A DNA stretch of 64,000 nucleotides. Source: CALBPI01 sp039027435. GTDB lineage: Bacteria; Pseudomonadota; Gammaproteobacteria; Steroidobacterales; Woeseiaceae. Where the stretch lies: positions 512,631-576,630 of the forward strand of contig JBCCKF010000001.1 of assembly GCA_039027435.1 (NCBI GenBank), given 5' to 3'. Each line of letters opens with the position of its first letter. The first letter of the stretch is position 1. Below the pieces are notes generated by a model. The model did no database searches, had not been told where the DNA came from, and was given only the letters and a program-made list of their open reading frames with translations. The position numbers and the translations under genes were made by a program. Below are positions 54,290 through 63,726 of this stretch, piece after piece.

Positions 54290-56164
54290 TTAGCTGGTCT
54301 CTGCCGAGACTTCATCGCACTCGAAGTCATCATCGCCGACAGCTCGACACTGCGGCGGGAATCCCGCCTGCTGCCAATAAGTATAGATTCCGAGTTCACG
54401 GATGATGCGTTTGAATTCCGGTGACCGCCTCAACTCCGGAAAACTCGGATGCCACCAATACATATTGTTCTGATCCGGAACCAGCTCTGAATAGCGGCGA
54501 AACATCATTGGCAACAAGCTGCCCGGTGCCGACATGTCTGGCGATTCGCCCGTGAGCTCAACGCGATACTCTGAAAACGCGGCGTACTCGGCCGCAGTAT
54601 CGAACTCCGGATCTTTAAACGCTCGGTATACGAGATCCGGATTAAAGGGCGCATCGAAAGACTCGAGCGCCCATGCGAGCGCGAGCAGCGCCGTCAGCTC
54701 GTCTTCTTTGTGAAGAATTGCCAGCGCGAATTGCTGCGCCTGAGAACTCGACCGTGTCGCTGCCTGCAAGTCATAGCTCTCCATCGCGCCTTCATAGTCA
54801 CCCGCATAGAGTCGCGCCAGCCCACCCCAAACGACACAGTTCTGATACCCCGGGTCGAGGTCGCGGCACCGATCCAGGTCAACCACCGCTTGCTCAAACT
54901 TGCCAACCTGAATGGCAGTAATACCGCGCCAGAGCAGTGCCGTTGTATTGTCCGGCTCGCGCTCCAGCGCCTGCTCGAGATATCCAAGGTCCTCGGCATA
55001 GCGAATTGGCAAGACTCCATCGCCCTGGAGATTCCCCAGCACCGCGTAGGGGAGCGCCAACGAATCATCCAGCTCGATGGCGCGACGTGCAGCGCGTTCT
55101 GCCAGCGCAACGTAATCCTCACCATCCGAGATGCCCCACGAAGGCGCAACCACGGCAACGGCCGCAAGACCCGCCCATGCGCGGGCAAACTCAGGGTCGA
55201 GTTCGACCGCCTGCTGAAACAGATCAATCGTCCCTGGAATATTCGAGACGCTACGCACACGGAAGCGCTGGCGACCGCGCAGGAACCGCTGGTATGCGGT
55301 GAGATCTTCTGTGTCCGCTCGCGTGTTGAGCTGCTCTAGCGCTGATGCTTCCAAGCCAATGGAATTAACGAGCGCATCAACGATCGCAACCGCAATCTCG
55401 TCCTGAATCGCAAATACCGTTTCTGCGGACAAGACTTTGTCATAGGTCTGCGACCAAAGCTGCTTGTCGGTATTGGCGTCCACCAACTGAGCCGTTATCC
55501 GAATGCGATCCCCTACCGAGCGGACACTGCCCTCAAGGACATGGCGCACACGCAATGCAGCGCCGATTTGAGGAATGCTCTTTTCGTCCTGATTGCGGAA
55601 TGCAAAGGACGAAGTTCGCGACGCAACTCCCAGACTGGAGATCGATGACAGTGCATTGATGATCTCTTCCGAAATACCATCAGAGAAATAGGACTGATCC
55701 TGCGAAGGCGACAAGTCCGCAAACGGCAAGACGGCGATCGATGCATCCTGACTCGGTGCAGACTCCACCGTTGTCTCGGAGATGCTTTGACGATCTGCGC
55801 TCGACACCACCGGGTCCAGCTCACTGCCGCTGTCGCGAATCATCTGCCAGGCCAATAGCGCCACGACGGCGGTAGCCGCCACGATGGTCAGCTTGTCGAG
55901 GCGCGCCGCGCGCAGAGCCGGTTGATCGCCAGCGCCCTGATCCCGCCGAATGCCTTCCGGCGTCACATCGAAGAGCCAAGACAGAATCAGCGACAGAAAA
56001 AAACCGACCATCAGCAGTCCGAGTATGACCTTGGCAACCCAGGCCGGTGCCTCGGCAACGTCAACAACGATGTCGACGATCTGCAGGACCAGCCATGCGA
56101 CCACGGCATAGGCTGCGGCCACTCGGATGACACTGCGTCGTTTGAGTTCGGAAAAAAGGGACAT
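54290..56164 (-). CDS. TolB-like/TPR membrane protein
   Basis: A 624-residue protein. Three membrane segments lie within the first 115 residues (AAAYAVVAWLVLQIVDIVV, VILGLLMVGFFLSLILSWLF, IVAATAVVALLAWQM). A FlgO/TolB-like domain (about 140-270) has VLPFADLSPSQDQSYFSDGI, followed by TPR repeats (about 290-560). Proteins with this plan are numerous in some marine gammaproteobacteria, often fused to adenylate cyclase or winged-helix domains, neither of which is present here. Function is unknown. Confidence 0.85.
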   Translation of the reverse strand: MSLFSELKRRSVIRVAAAYAVVAWLVLQIVDIVVDVAEAPAWVAKVILGLLMVGFFLSLILSWLFDVTPEGIRRDQGAGDQPALRAARLDKLTIVAATAVVALLAWQMIRDSGSELDPVVSSADRQSISETTVESAPSQDASIAVLPFADLSPSQDQSYFSDGISEEIINALSSISSLGVASRTSSFAFRNQDEKSIPQIGAALRVRHVLEGSVRSVGDRIRITAQLVDANTDKQLWSQTYDKVLSAETVFAIQDEIAVAIVDALVNSIGLEASALEQLNTRADTEDLTAYQRFLRGRQRFRVRSVSNIPGTIDLFQQAVELDPEFARAWAGLAAVAVVAPSWGISDGEDYVALAERAARRAIELDDSLALPYAVLGNLQGDGVLPIRYAEDLGYLEQALEREPDNTTALLWRGITAIQVGKFEQAVVDLDRCRDLDPGYQNCVVWGGLARLYAGDYEGAMESYDLQAATRSSSQAQQFALAILHKEDELTALLALAWALESFDAPFNPDLVYRAFKDPEFDTAAEYAAFSEYRVELTGESPDMSAPGSLLPMMFRRYSELVPDQNNMYWWHPSFPELRRSPEFKRIIRELGIYTYWQQAGFPPQCRAVGDDDFECDEVSAETS

Positions 56165-56307
56165 CGATTCGCGAGTTCAGGCTCGCTGTCTGTTGCTTGT
56201 TCTTGAGCTAGTATAGTCGCACGCAGGCATTCCAGCCCAGAGCGCGGCGTGCTCAACGGTCTGGAGTACGCCTCCGGTGGTGAACGGAAAACGGAGACGA
56301 TAGCGAC

Positions 56308-56523
56308 ATGAGGTACGACATCATCCCATCGAACTACGAAGAGTGGCGCCATTGCATCACCGTCGAGTGCGGCATTCCATTGACCGCCGACTTCATCGCC
56401 ACCCGCCTTAAGGTATGGAACGACGTGAATGTGCAGGAGACTGCCCGGTTCAGGGCACTCTATGGTGATACCCATTGGCGTGCTGTCATCGGTTGGTTTG
56501 AGCGAGCCAGCCGCGAACTCTAG
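56308..56523 (+). CDS. Small conserved-looking hypothetical protein
   Basis: A 71-residue soluble protein rich in Trp and charged residues (YEEWRHCITVECGIPLTADF, RALYGDTHWRAVIGWFERAS). Regular spacing of hydrophobic residues suggests a folded helical domain, and I recall similar short proteins in related bacteria. The ribosome site (CGGAG) is a little far from the ATG. Function is unknown. The following 226 bases to folE2 show no clear element. Confidence 0.65.
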   Translation: MRYDIIPSNYEEWRHCITVECGIPLTADFIATRLKVWNDVNVQETARFRALYGDTHWRAVIGWFERASREL

Positions 56524-56749
56524 CCCAAGCACGAGACCCCATCCGACCAGATCGCCTATCGCCCTTGAATCGAGGCCGTCGAACCCCAATACTTAGACAA
56601 GGAGGCGGTTCGCGAGCCTCGACAAATGCTCGGCAAGTTTGCCGGGATTTTGGAAACTCTGATCATCTGCTACACCCCGTGGCCTGTCTCAGCTGCTCTC
56701 AGAAGCCGAGATCGAGACAGTCGACGATCGCTAAGTAAAGGATTTACCG

Positions 56750-57697
56750 ATGAATAGTCGCACTTCCGCATTGATGGCAATGCCGGACATCGCATCCCGC
56801 GCGTATCTCCAGCCGCAGGGCACACTCGATTGGGTGGGCATGAGCAATGTCGAACTTCCACTCACGATCTCGGATGATGGCGCGACTCGTGCGGTAGCCG
56901 CCCGAGCGCAAATCTACGTTGACTTGATCGACCCGCAGGCAAAAGGCATCCATATGTCGCGCCTCTACCTGATGCTCGACGCGAGCGCTGGCGCGAACGC
57001 ATTGACGCCTGCCATGATGACGGAGCTCTTGGGCGAAGTCCTGAACTCACACAATGACCTTAGTTCCAAGGCATTCCTGCAGTTCGATTTTGAGTACCTG
57101 CTTCGGCGCCCGGCGCTTCTTTCGGACAATTCCGGATGGAATGGGTACCCGGTCACATTGAAAGGCACCTTCATCGACGGCCAACTGCACATCGAGCTCG
57201 GTGTCACAGTTCGCTACTCGTCGACGTGCCCATGCTCTGCCGCCCTCTCAAGGCAAATCATTCAGGAACAGTTCGATAAGGACTTCGCCGGCAAAGCGAC
57301 GGTTTCTGCCGAACAGGTCCGGGCATGGTTGGGTACTGAAGAAGGTATCGCCGCGACTCCGCACTCGCAGCGCAGTGAAGTGCACATCCTGACCAAGCTT
57401 GAGCCCGGCATTTCCGAGTTTCCGATTTCGAGCCTGATCGATTCGATTGAGGACACACTGCAGACGGCCGTGCAAACCGCCGTGAAGCGCGAAGACGAGC
57501 AGGAATTTGCACGTCGCAACGCGGCGAACCTGATGTTCTGTGAGGATGCGGGCCGACGTGTGCAGAAGGCACTCAATAATGATGAGCGATTCTCGGACTT
57601 CTGGGTTCGAGTCGAACACATGGAAAGTTTGCACCCGCACGATGCGGTAAGCATCGCGACCAAGGGCGTGCCCGACGGGTATCTGCCTATCCCCTAG
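56750..57697 (+). CDS. folE2: GTP cyclohydrolase FolE2
   Basis: A 315-residue type IB GTP cyclohydrolase that starts tetrahydrofolate synthesis from GTP. Family marks include IPDIAS-like MPDIASRAYLQPQGTLDWVG, FDFEYLLRRPALLSDNSGW, the metal-linked CPCSAALS motif and RVEHMESLHPHDAVS near the end. FolE2 can use metals other than zinc and is often a Zur target, but no Zur-type palindrome is visible upstream. It appears monocistronic. Confidence 0.95.
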   Translation: MNSRTSALMAMPDIASRAYLQPQGTLDWVGMSNVELPLTISDDGATRAVAARAQIYVDLIDPQAKGIHMSRLYLMLDASAGANALTPAMMTELLGEVLNSHNDLSSKAFLQFDFEYLLRRPALLSDNSGWNGYPVTLKGTFIDGQLHIELGVTVRYSSTCPCSAALSRQIIQEQFDKDFAGKATVSAEQVRAWLGTEEGIAATPHSQRSEVHILTKLEPGISEFPISSLIDSIEDTLQTAVQTAVKREDEQEFARRNAANLMFCEDAGRRVQKALNNDERFSDFWVRVEHMESLHPHDAVSIATKGVPDGYLPIP

Positions 57698-57719
57698 GCC
57701 TAATACCGCCTGCGAAAAT

Positions 57720-57751
57720 CCGTGGACTGGCAAGCTCGTGCCAGCCCACGG
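57720..57751. terminator. Long hairpin between convergent folE2 and porin genes
   Basis: CCGTGG-A-CTGGCA pairs with TGCCAG-C-CCACGG around a six-base loop (12 base pairs with one mismatch). It lies between the ends of two convergent genes and could stop both. There is no T-run. Confidence 0.55.
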
Positions 57752-57777
57752 CATCGCGGGGGGTAGTTAGTTGATCG

Positions 57778-58968
57778 CTAGAATCTAAAGAGCAGACCTG
57801 CGCGAGCGGTCACCGCGGAGAAGCTCTCGAAGTCTCCACCGAATTCGGTGTCAAAGTGCGTGATTTGCCCGAATGCGGTCAGGCCATCGGTCATCTTCAC
57901 ACCATAGTTCACATACGACGTGGTGTTCTTGGAGAGCTCTGTCAAACCGAGACGCTCTTCTTCATCTACAGACGCCGTCGCATAACCGACCTTCAGATTG
58001 TGGCCTGGTTTGATGTTCCAGTTCACGAATGCAAAGAAGCCCGTCTCCCCAAAACTCTCCCGGACCACGCCGTCTCCACCCAGGCTGGTGGCAGGTGCGA
58101 TACCGAGCGCGTTTTGGTTGTTGAGTGCTTCACCCGTGTAGACCTCTGCTGATACCGAGACATCGCCGAAGTTCAGCGTGGTGTAGAGCTTGTAGAAGTT
58201 GGCATCCTGATTATCGCCACTGACAAACCCCGCCTCGTCTTCGAAGTTCACTTGCGCAAAGTGACCGGCAGCACCGATCAAGTGACCCGAAACTTTGGTG
58301 TTCACATCGAATGCAAAACCTGGGACGCTGCCCAGCTCGTTGGCGTTGATGCCGCCTGCTGAGTTGTTGCGACCGCGGTTGGTGATTGCGCCCGTGATAT
58401 TCCAGTTGTCGGCCTTGTAGGTTGCACCGCCTTCGAGCGCAAGGAAGCCCGAATTTCCTGCTCGGTAAGCATTACCGATCCAGTTGTAGCTGCCGCTCGA
58501 TTTGATGCCGGCCGCAGTCGTCCATTTTTGACCCGCAAAGACGGTGAGATTTTCATTCACGTCGTAGTAGAGCGTGGCCAAACGAAGGCGTGCACCCTGT
58601 GCCTGAATCGCGGTCTGATTAGAAAACCCGTCTTCGCCATCGATGAAGTCAAACTCGAGGATGGTGCGGACATTTTCGTGCTTCATATTGAGTGAAAAAC
58701 GAGAATGTGCGGCCTGGAAAGACGTCGCATCGGACTCGAGGAATCGCATCTGCTGGTCGGTCGCCGGAGCACCACCAAAGATGTCAGTCCTGAGCGCATT
58801 GGTTGGTGCTACCTGCGAGTAGCCGCCCCCAAAACTTGCGATACCCGAGTCGCTGTATACCAACTCGGTCTTGATCATGCCCTTGAAGCTGAATTCGTAG
58901 GCTTGTGATGGGCCGCTCACTGCGAGCAACCCGAGCATTGCAGGCAATGCGACAAAACGGCTAGACAT
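57778..58968 (-). CDS. Outer-membrane porin
   Basis: A 396-residue protein with a signal peptide (cut after GPSQA) and alternating beta strands through to a terminal Phe (LLFRF), as for trimeric porins. The N terminus YEFSFKGMIKTELVYSDSGI and the long MKHENVRTILEFDFIDGEDG segment resemble the DcaP-like group of substrate-specific porins. Its substrate is unknown. It diverges from the amidase gene. Confidence 0.85.
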   Translation of the reverse strand: MSSRFVALPAMLGLLAVSGPSQAYEFSFKGMIKTELVYSDSGIASFGGGYSQVAPTNALRTDIFGGAPATDQQMRFLESDATSFQAAHSRFSLNMKHENVRTILEFDFIDGEDGFSNQTAIQAQGARLRLATLYYDVNENLTVFAGQKWTTAAGIKSSGSYNWIGNAYRAGNSGFLALEGGATYKADNWNITGAITNRGRNNSAGGINANELGSVPGFAFDVNTKVSGHLIGAAGHFAQVNFEDEAGFVSGDNQDANFYKLYTTLNFGDVSVSAEVYTGEALNNQNALGIAPATSLGGDGVVRESFGETGFFAFVNWNIKPGHNLKVGYATASVDEEERLGLTELSKNTTSYVNYGVKMTDGLTAFGQITHFDTEFGGDFESFSAVTARAGLLFRF

Positions 58969-59113
58969 GTGGTCCCCCCAACTTATTGTTCATCTGACAA
59001 TTTCGACGGTACTCACTGTAGGGGTTTTGGTTTTCTTCTCCATTAGACGATGGTCTATGCGTACTCAATGAGTCGGCGCGCTTTGCTCCGACCAGTTCGA
59101 CTAGAATCGGGCG

Positions 59114-60487
59114 ATGCACTTCGACAGCATTCATAAAACCTCGGAGCGTCTTCGCAAAGGCGAGACAACGTCGCTTGCGCTGACGGAGCACTTGCTCGAG
59201 CGAATCGCAAGATTCGATGACGAGTTGAACGCGTACATCACCGTGACGAAAGACACGGCAATACAGGCCGCCAAGACCGCAGACGCTGAGCGGATCGCGG
59301 GGCGTGATCGAGGACCACTGCACGGGATTCCTATTGCGATTAAGGACTTGTGCGCGACAGCAGGCATTCGAACGACTGCCGGATCGAAACTCTACGAGAA
59401 TTGGATACCGGATGCTGACGCGACGGTGGTACGCCGACTGCAGGAGGCAGGTGCTGTGCTACTCGGCAAAACGGGTATGCACGAGCTCGCCTACGGCATG
59501 ACCAGTGATAACGCCTTCTTTGGCACCATCCGCAATCCCTGGGACAAGACACGAACGCCGGGTGGTTCGAGCGGTGGATCTGCGGCAGCCGTGGCCGCAG
59601 GACTTGCCTATGGCGCCATCGGCACAGACACCGGATGCTCGATTCGCCAGCCTGCACATTGCTGCGGCATCGTCGGCTTCAAACCAACCTTCGGTGTCGT
59701 CAGCAAGGCGGGTGTAGTACCGCTGTGCTGGTCTATGGATCACGTTGGCCCCATGACCCGAACGGTCAAAGACGCAGCGTTGATGTTTGCGGCGATCGCT
59801 GGATACGATTCTGCTGACCCATGGTCGATTGCGTTATCCAACGAGGTTACCCGGGACGAGTCAGAGCCAGACGGTATAGCAGGCTTGCGGCTTGGTGTGG
59901 TTCGGCGCCATTTCTTTGAAGGGAATCCCGAGGTGGTTCGTATCGTCGACAAGGCGATCGATCACTTGGTCGCCCTTGGCGCGACGGTGGTACCGCTAGA
60001 CGTTCCTGATATCGATTCTGCGTACGCTGCGTGTCGTCGGGTGTTCCTGGAGGCAGCGGCGCTGCATGCGGAGGATCTCATCGAAAGACCCGAAGCCTTC
60101 AGCGATGCAGTCACGCCGAAACTTATCGCGGCCGGTCGAATCAGTGGTGAAGACTACGCTCGAGACCAGAACTATCGTCACGCATTCCGCGTGCGTATGG
60201 ACGCGCTATTGGACGAATGCGATGTTCTGGTGACGCCGACGGCCTGCGTGGCCACACCAAAGATCAATGCGATCGGTGACGACTATTTCCGTCTCTCACC
60301 GTACAACACCAATATTTCGGACTTTACCGGACAGCCGTCCATTAGCGTGCCATGCGGCTACGAGGATAACGGTATGCCAATCGGCATGATGCTGACCGGA
60401 CGTCGACTCGACGATTGGCGATTGTTGTCGCAAGCAGAATCAATCGAGAGTGTGCTCGGTCGATCAAACTGCCCTCCCGGTTTTTGA
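59114..60487 (+). CDS. Amidase signature family enzyme
   Basis: A 457-residue hydrolase of amides, related to GatA. The Ser-cisSer-Lys triad is present: Lys in IAIKDLC, Ser in TPGGSSGGSAAAV and the nucleophile region GTDTGCSIRQPAH, where most members have GTDTGGSIRQPA. No gatB or gatC is adjacent, so a catabolic amidase is more likely than tRNA amidotransferase. The region upstream (145 bases) is shared with the divergent porin gene, which may supply its substrate. Confidence 0.9.
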   Translation: MHFDSIHKTSERLRKGETTSLALTEHLLERIARFDDELNAYITVTKDTAIQAAKTADAERIAGRDRGPLHGIPIAIKDLCATAGIRTTAGSKLYENWIPDADATVVRRLQEAGAVLLGKTGMHELAYGMTSDNAFFGTIRNPWDKTRTPGGSSGGSAAAVAAGLAYGAIGTDTGCSIRQPAHCCGIVGFKPTFGVVSKAGVVPLCWSMDHVGPMTRTVKDAALMFAAIAGYDSADPWSIALSNEVTRDESEPDGIAGLRLGVVRRHFFEGNPEVVRIVDKAIDHLVALGATVVPLDVPDIDSAYAACRRVFLEAAALHAEDLIERPEAFSDAVTPKLIAAGRISGEDYARDQNYRHAFRVRMDALLDECDVLVTPTACVATPKINAIGDDYFRLSPYNTNISDFTGQPSISVPCGYEDNGMPIGMMLTGRRLDDWRLLSQAESIESVLGRSNCPPGF

Positions 60488-60604
60488 GTAAGCCCTGAGC
60501 GACCGACCTCGACAAAGGCCATACAGAACAATGCTGTCGCAACCCCTTTGCCAGGTTGCGCTATAGTCGGCCAACAACAAGAAGATCGCAGGGGGAATGT
60601 ATTC

Positions 60605-61372
60605 ATGAATTCTTTAGCTCGGATCCGCGCTTTGGTGGCAGTGGGCATCGTATGCTTGCTAACAGGCTGTGTCGCACCGCCCCAGGAACCGATCGCACTC
60701 GACAGTCGAGGACTGCTCGTAGAAAACGCCCGGGTGGGCCTTAAGTTCCAGATCGGCGACGAAGCTTCGCTTCAGATGCCGGGTGCAGATTGCTTGTTGT
60801 GCTTGGCGGCGGCGGCAGCCGCAAACGGCGCGTTGTCAGATCATGCTAAGACACTCGATCTGGCGGACCTCGCGAGCCTCGAAAGCGAGCTCATCAACAC
60901 ACTTCAGTCGCAAGGTGTAAACGCGGTTTTGATCGACGATGAAACCGAGATTTCCAAGCTACCGAAATTCAAAGGGGCGGAAGAGAACTCGGCGGAGCGG
61001 GATTATCGAGAATTCGCCTCCAAAAACGAAATCGACCAGCTGTTGGTGGTCAACATCGGGCACGCGGGGATTCTGAGGCCATATTCGGGTTACATCGCAA
61101 CCGCTGCGCCGAGCGCTGTTGTGCGTGGTGCAGCATTCCTGGTCGATAGCGCCACCAACACGTATTCATGGTACCTGCCAATTTCAAATTTCCTGGAGGC
61201 GGATGGCGAGTGGAAAGAAGCGCCTGACTATCCCGGATTGACCAACGCCTACTACCAAGTCGTCGAACAAGCCCGTGACGATATTCTCGGTCCAATGTCT
61301 GACTTACAAGCATCAGCCAGGCCGCGACCCGTGATTGACGAAACGGCTACTGACGAGACCGAAGCGCAATGA
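60605..61372 (+). CDS. Lipoprotein of unknown function (first of a pair)
   Basis: A 255-residue protein with a lipobox (LLTGC, Cys near residue 19). The mature part has a Cys pair in GADCLLCLAAAAAANGAL and a mixed alpha/beta pattern. AGGGGG precedes the ATG at 60605. A longer frame to 60548 adds no signal peptide. The stop overlaps the next lipoprotein start (ATGA), so the two are translated together. Unrecognised family. Confidence 0.8.
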   Translation: MNSLARIRALVAVGIVCLLTGCVAPPQEPIALDSRGLLVENARVGLKFQIGDEASLQMPGADCLLCLAAAAAANGALSDHAKTLDLADLASLESELINTLQSQGVNAVLIDDETEISKLPKFKGAEENSAERDYREFASKNEIDQLLVVNIGHAGILRPYSGYIATAAPSAVVRGAAFLVDSATNTYSWYLPISNFLEADGEWKEAPDYPGLTNAYYQVVEQARDDILGPMSDLQASARPRPVIDETATDETEAQ

Positions 61373-62325
61373 AACGTATCACCGTCTTGGCAGGAGCGGT
61401 TGCAACCATAGGTTTGCATGGCTGTGCTGGCACGACAGCTTCATTAGACGAACCGGTTCAGGTTGCAGAAGTTCGAGCACCGCTCTCAGTGTCCGAGAGT
61501 ACCTACTTCGTGGAGATGCCGTTCAAGGACAACAAGGTCTATTTTTTCGGGCAACCGAAACCGAAAGAGGTTGCGAAGGCAGGCGGTTCGATTCTGTATC
61601 CGGGCGACACGGCGGCAATGTTCTTCGCATCGATTCTTGCTCACTCAATGATTTCTTCGAGTGTCCAGGGTGCCGAAGAAAAGGCACGAATTGAGGAAGC
61701 GAATGCAATCTTAGAGCCCTATCAGTCGTCTTTGGATAAAGTTTCGGCTGCTTATTTGCATGAGTATGCGGTGGCTCAGAGTGCCCGTTCGCACGACGCG
61801 GAAATTGCCATGTACTCCGAAGGCATGGAGTACGAGGGATTCAGAACCACAATGGAGCCGGTGTTCATTATGAGCCGCAGTACCGACTCGCTCGCGATTC
61901 GTGCTGAGGTTAAAATCTTTTCGTCTGACGAAGCACCGGATGACCCTGTGTATGAGCGCACCGTTCATTTGCACTCCGAGCCCCATGCTGAGACGCCGAC
62001 TGATGGCTCGCACTGGTTGGGCGACGGAAGCGGCACCCGGTTGCTGTCGACCGTATATTCGCTCAGTCGCGACGCATTGGTTTATGCAATTCGCGATTAT
62101 CAGGGTGAGTTCGATACCGAGGGTACACGTGAATCAACAATCCGCTACCGTATGAATGGGGCGAAGATCGTTGAGCGAGGCAAGTTCATCAACGACGAGA
62201 CATGTGGCTTTATTGTATTCGAGTCGCTCCGAGATGAACTAAAGCGGGTCCAGTCACTCGATGGGTGTCTGCAACAAGCGGCACCTTCGGTAGAGACAGC
62301 ACCGCAACAAGAAGAGGCGCTCTAG
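61369..62325 (+). CDS. Lipoprotein of unknown function (second of a pair)
   Basis: A 318-residue protein with a lipobox (GLHGC, Cys near residue 19). The mature protein has a hydrophobic stretch (TAAMFFASILAHSMI), a helical charged region and a C-terminal Cys pair (ETCGFIVF, LDGC). The gene begins within the stop of the previous lipoprotein gene. No family is recognised. A complex of the two at the outer membrane is an inference from the coupling. Confidence 0.8.
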   Translation: MKRITVLAGAVATIGLHGCAGTTASLDEPVQVAEVRAPLSVSESTYFVEMPFKDNKVYFFGQPKPKEVAKAGGSILYPGDTAAMFFASILAHSMISSSVQGAEEKARIEEANAILEPYQSSLDKVSAAYLHEYAVAQSARSHDAEIAMYSEGMEYEGFRTTMEPVFIMSRSTDSLAIRAEVKIFSSDEAPDDPVYERTVHLHSEPHAETPTDGSHWLGDGSGTRLLSTVYSLSRDALVYAIRDYQGEFDTEGTRESTIRYRMNGAKIVERGKFINDETCGFIVFESLRDELKRVQSLDGCLQQAAPSVETAPQQEEAL

Positions 62326-62326
62326 G

Positions 62327-62764
62327 CTAGAGGCTTTCTGCCGAGAAAATTGCGACGTCATCTGCGAAGCTCTTGAATTCGAGTGCATTGCCGGAAGGGT
62401 CACGAAAAAACATAGTGGCCTGTTCGCCGACTTGTCCCTCGAACCGAATCTTAGGTTCGATGATGAATTTCACGCCAGCGGCAACCAGGCGATCTGCCAA
62501 CTCGCGCCAATCTAAGGGTTTCAGGATGACCCCGAAGTGGCTCGCAGGCACACGGTCGGAATCCACATCGTTGTGATGATCTGACACGTCATTCGCATCT
62601 ACGAGATGGAGCGTCACCTGGTGTCCGAAGAAATCGAGATCTACCCAACGTGACGCTTCCCGCCCGGTCCGGCAACCCATTAACTCTGTGTAGAAGCGTC
62701 GCGTCTCATCGAGGTCGGTGACCGGCAACGCCAAATGGAAGGGTCGAATTATTGAGGAGTTCAT
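62327..62764 (-). CDS. VOC/glyoxalase-fold protein
   Basis: A 145-residue protein with the vicinal oxygen chelate fold: LALPVTDLDETRRFYTELMG at the start and TMFFRDPSGNALEFKSF at the end, with metal-ligand candidates His, His and Glu (FHLALPV, HFGVIL, LEFKS). It may act on a small electrophile. The stop lies two bases from the convergent lipoprotein stop. Confidence 0.9.
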   Translation of the reverse strand: MNSSIIRPFHLALPVTDLDETRRFYTELMGCRTGREASRWVDLDFFGHQVTLHLVDANDVSDHHNDVDSDRVPASHFGVILKPLDWRELADRLVAAGVKFIIEPKIRFEGQVGEQATMFFRDPSGNALEFKSFADDVAIFSAESL

Positions 62765-62779
62765 GCGGTATCGCTCTTG

Positions 62780-63379
62780 TTATAACCGGGACAGTTCCGC
62801 ATCCAGCAACTCCGACGCTGAAGCCAACTTAGGGAGCAGCAGATCCGCACGTCGGACTTCCTCTTTGATCGCATACGAAAGAAGCCTTAGGTAACGATCA
62901 CCATCTTTGAAGTCGGTCTGTAGCGTTGCAAGGGAAGTGTTGGCCTCATCGACCTCGGAGCGCTCCATTAGTTCGTAAACACTTGCGATCTCGAGCGCTA
63001 CTGCCGGGTCGAGACGCGCGAGCAAATTCGACGAAACCGCTAACCGGAAGGCAGTCTTCGTCAGGGCAATCGGACGTGTTCCTTGCCAACCCTCCGGCAA
63101 CGAGAAGTCGTTGCCTTCACCGAAACTGCGCAGACTCTCCGCCATCGGTTCAAGCATGCTTCGGTGGTAGGGAATCTCAGTTTCGATCCTACTCTGATTT
63201 GAAGCCAGTTCTGAATTGACCAAGCGCAGTAACGCCACCGCATTTTCAGCTTCTTGACGCTCATCAGCCCAGTCTTCAAGACCAAGCGCAACGATCGCAC
63301 CGATGAGAATCAGTGCGAGTTCTGCTAAAGGCAATCGGCGAATTATCGGCTTCGAGCGTTCAGGATCATTACTAGCCAA
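62780..63379 (-). CDS. Small membrane-anchored protein with coiled-coil character
   Basis: A 199-residue protein with one N-terminal membrane helix (LAELALILIGAIVALGLEDW), followed by a helical, charged region to the end. The start appears to be TTG at 63379, with GAGGA eight bases upstream; no earlier in-frame ATG exists. The layout recalls the DUF6090-like group, common near TolB/TPR proteins, but I cannot confirm it. Confidence 0.7.
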   Translation of the reverse strand: MASNDPERSKPIIRRLPLAELALILIGAIVALGLEDWADERQEAENAVALLRLVNSELASNQSRIETEIPYHRSMLEPMAESLRSFGEGNDFSLPEGWQGTRPIALTKTAFRLAVSSNLLARLDPAVALEIASVYELMERSEVDEANTSLATLQTDFKDGDRYLRLLSYAIKEEVRRADLLLPKLASASELLDAELSRL

Positions 63380-63428
63380 CAGAGGTCCTCAAAACAGTTC
63401 ATGAAGCCACTAGAGTGCCACCAAAGAA

Positions 63429-63460
63429 AAAGGCCGCAACCCAAATGGGCTGCGGCCTTT
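63429..63460 (-). terminator. Terminator of the rRNA operon
   Basis: AAAGGCCGCA and TGCGGCCTTT, with inner CCC/GGG, form a strong stem with loop AAAT, followed on the minus strand by TTTTTCTTT. It lies just after the 5S rRNA 3' end. Confidence 0.92.
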
Positions 63461-63470
63461 CGCAATAAAT

Positions 63471-63588
63471 GCCTGGCAGTGTCCTACTCTCACATGGGGA
63501 GACCCCACACTACCATCGGCGCAGAGCATTTTCACTTCCGAGTTCGATATGGGATCGGGTGGTTCCTACTCGCTATTGCCGCCAGGCA
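63471..63588 (-). rRNA. rrf: 5S ribosomal RNA
   Basis: On the minus strand the sequence begins TGCCTGGCGGCAATAGCGAG, includes the CCCATATCGAACTCGGAAGT core, and ends GGACACTGCCAGGC, pairing with its own 5' end. About 118 bases, as expected. The 138-base spacer to 23S holds no tRNA. Confidence 0.97.
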
Positions 63589-63726
63589 AACCGGTATGAG
63601 CCACAGCGATGCTGCACCTCAAAAAAGGTTAACAATCTGGAATGTTTTGACGTCGGTTAGAGTGTCGCACAAAGGCGATTGCATACGCATTAGCCTTCGC
63701 GTCACGCCAAACTGCTTTGGCGTTAT

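Noticed and set aside
60548..60604. Upstream start for the first lipoprotein
   Set aside because: It would bury the signal peptide 19 residues inside the protein; the ATG at 60605 has AGGGGG upstream and a proper lipobox.
63589..63726. Possible tRNA in the 5S-23S spacer
   Set aside because: No cloverleaf arms or TTCGA-type T-loop in a suitable context are visible on either strand.
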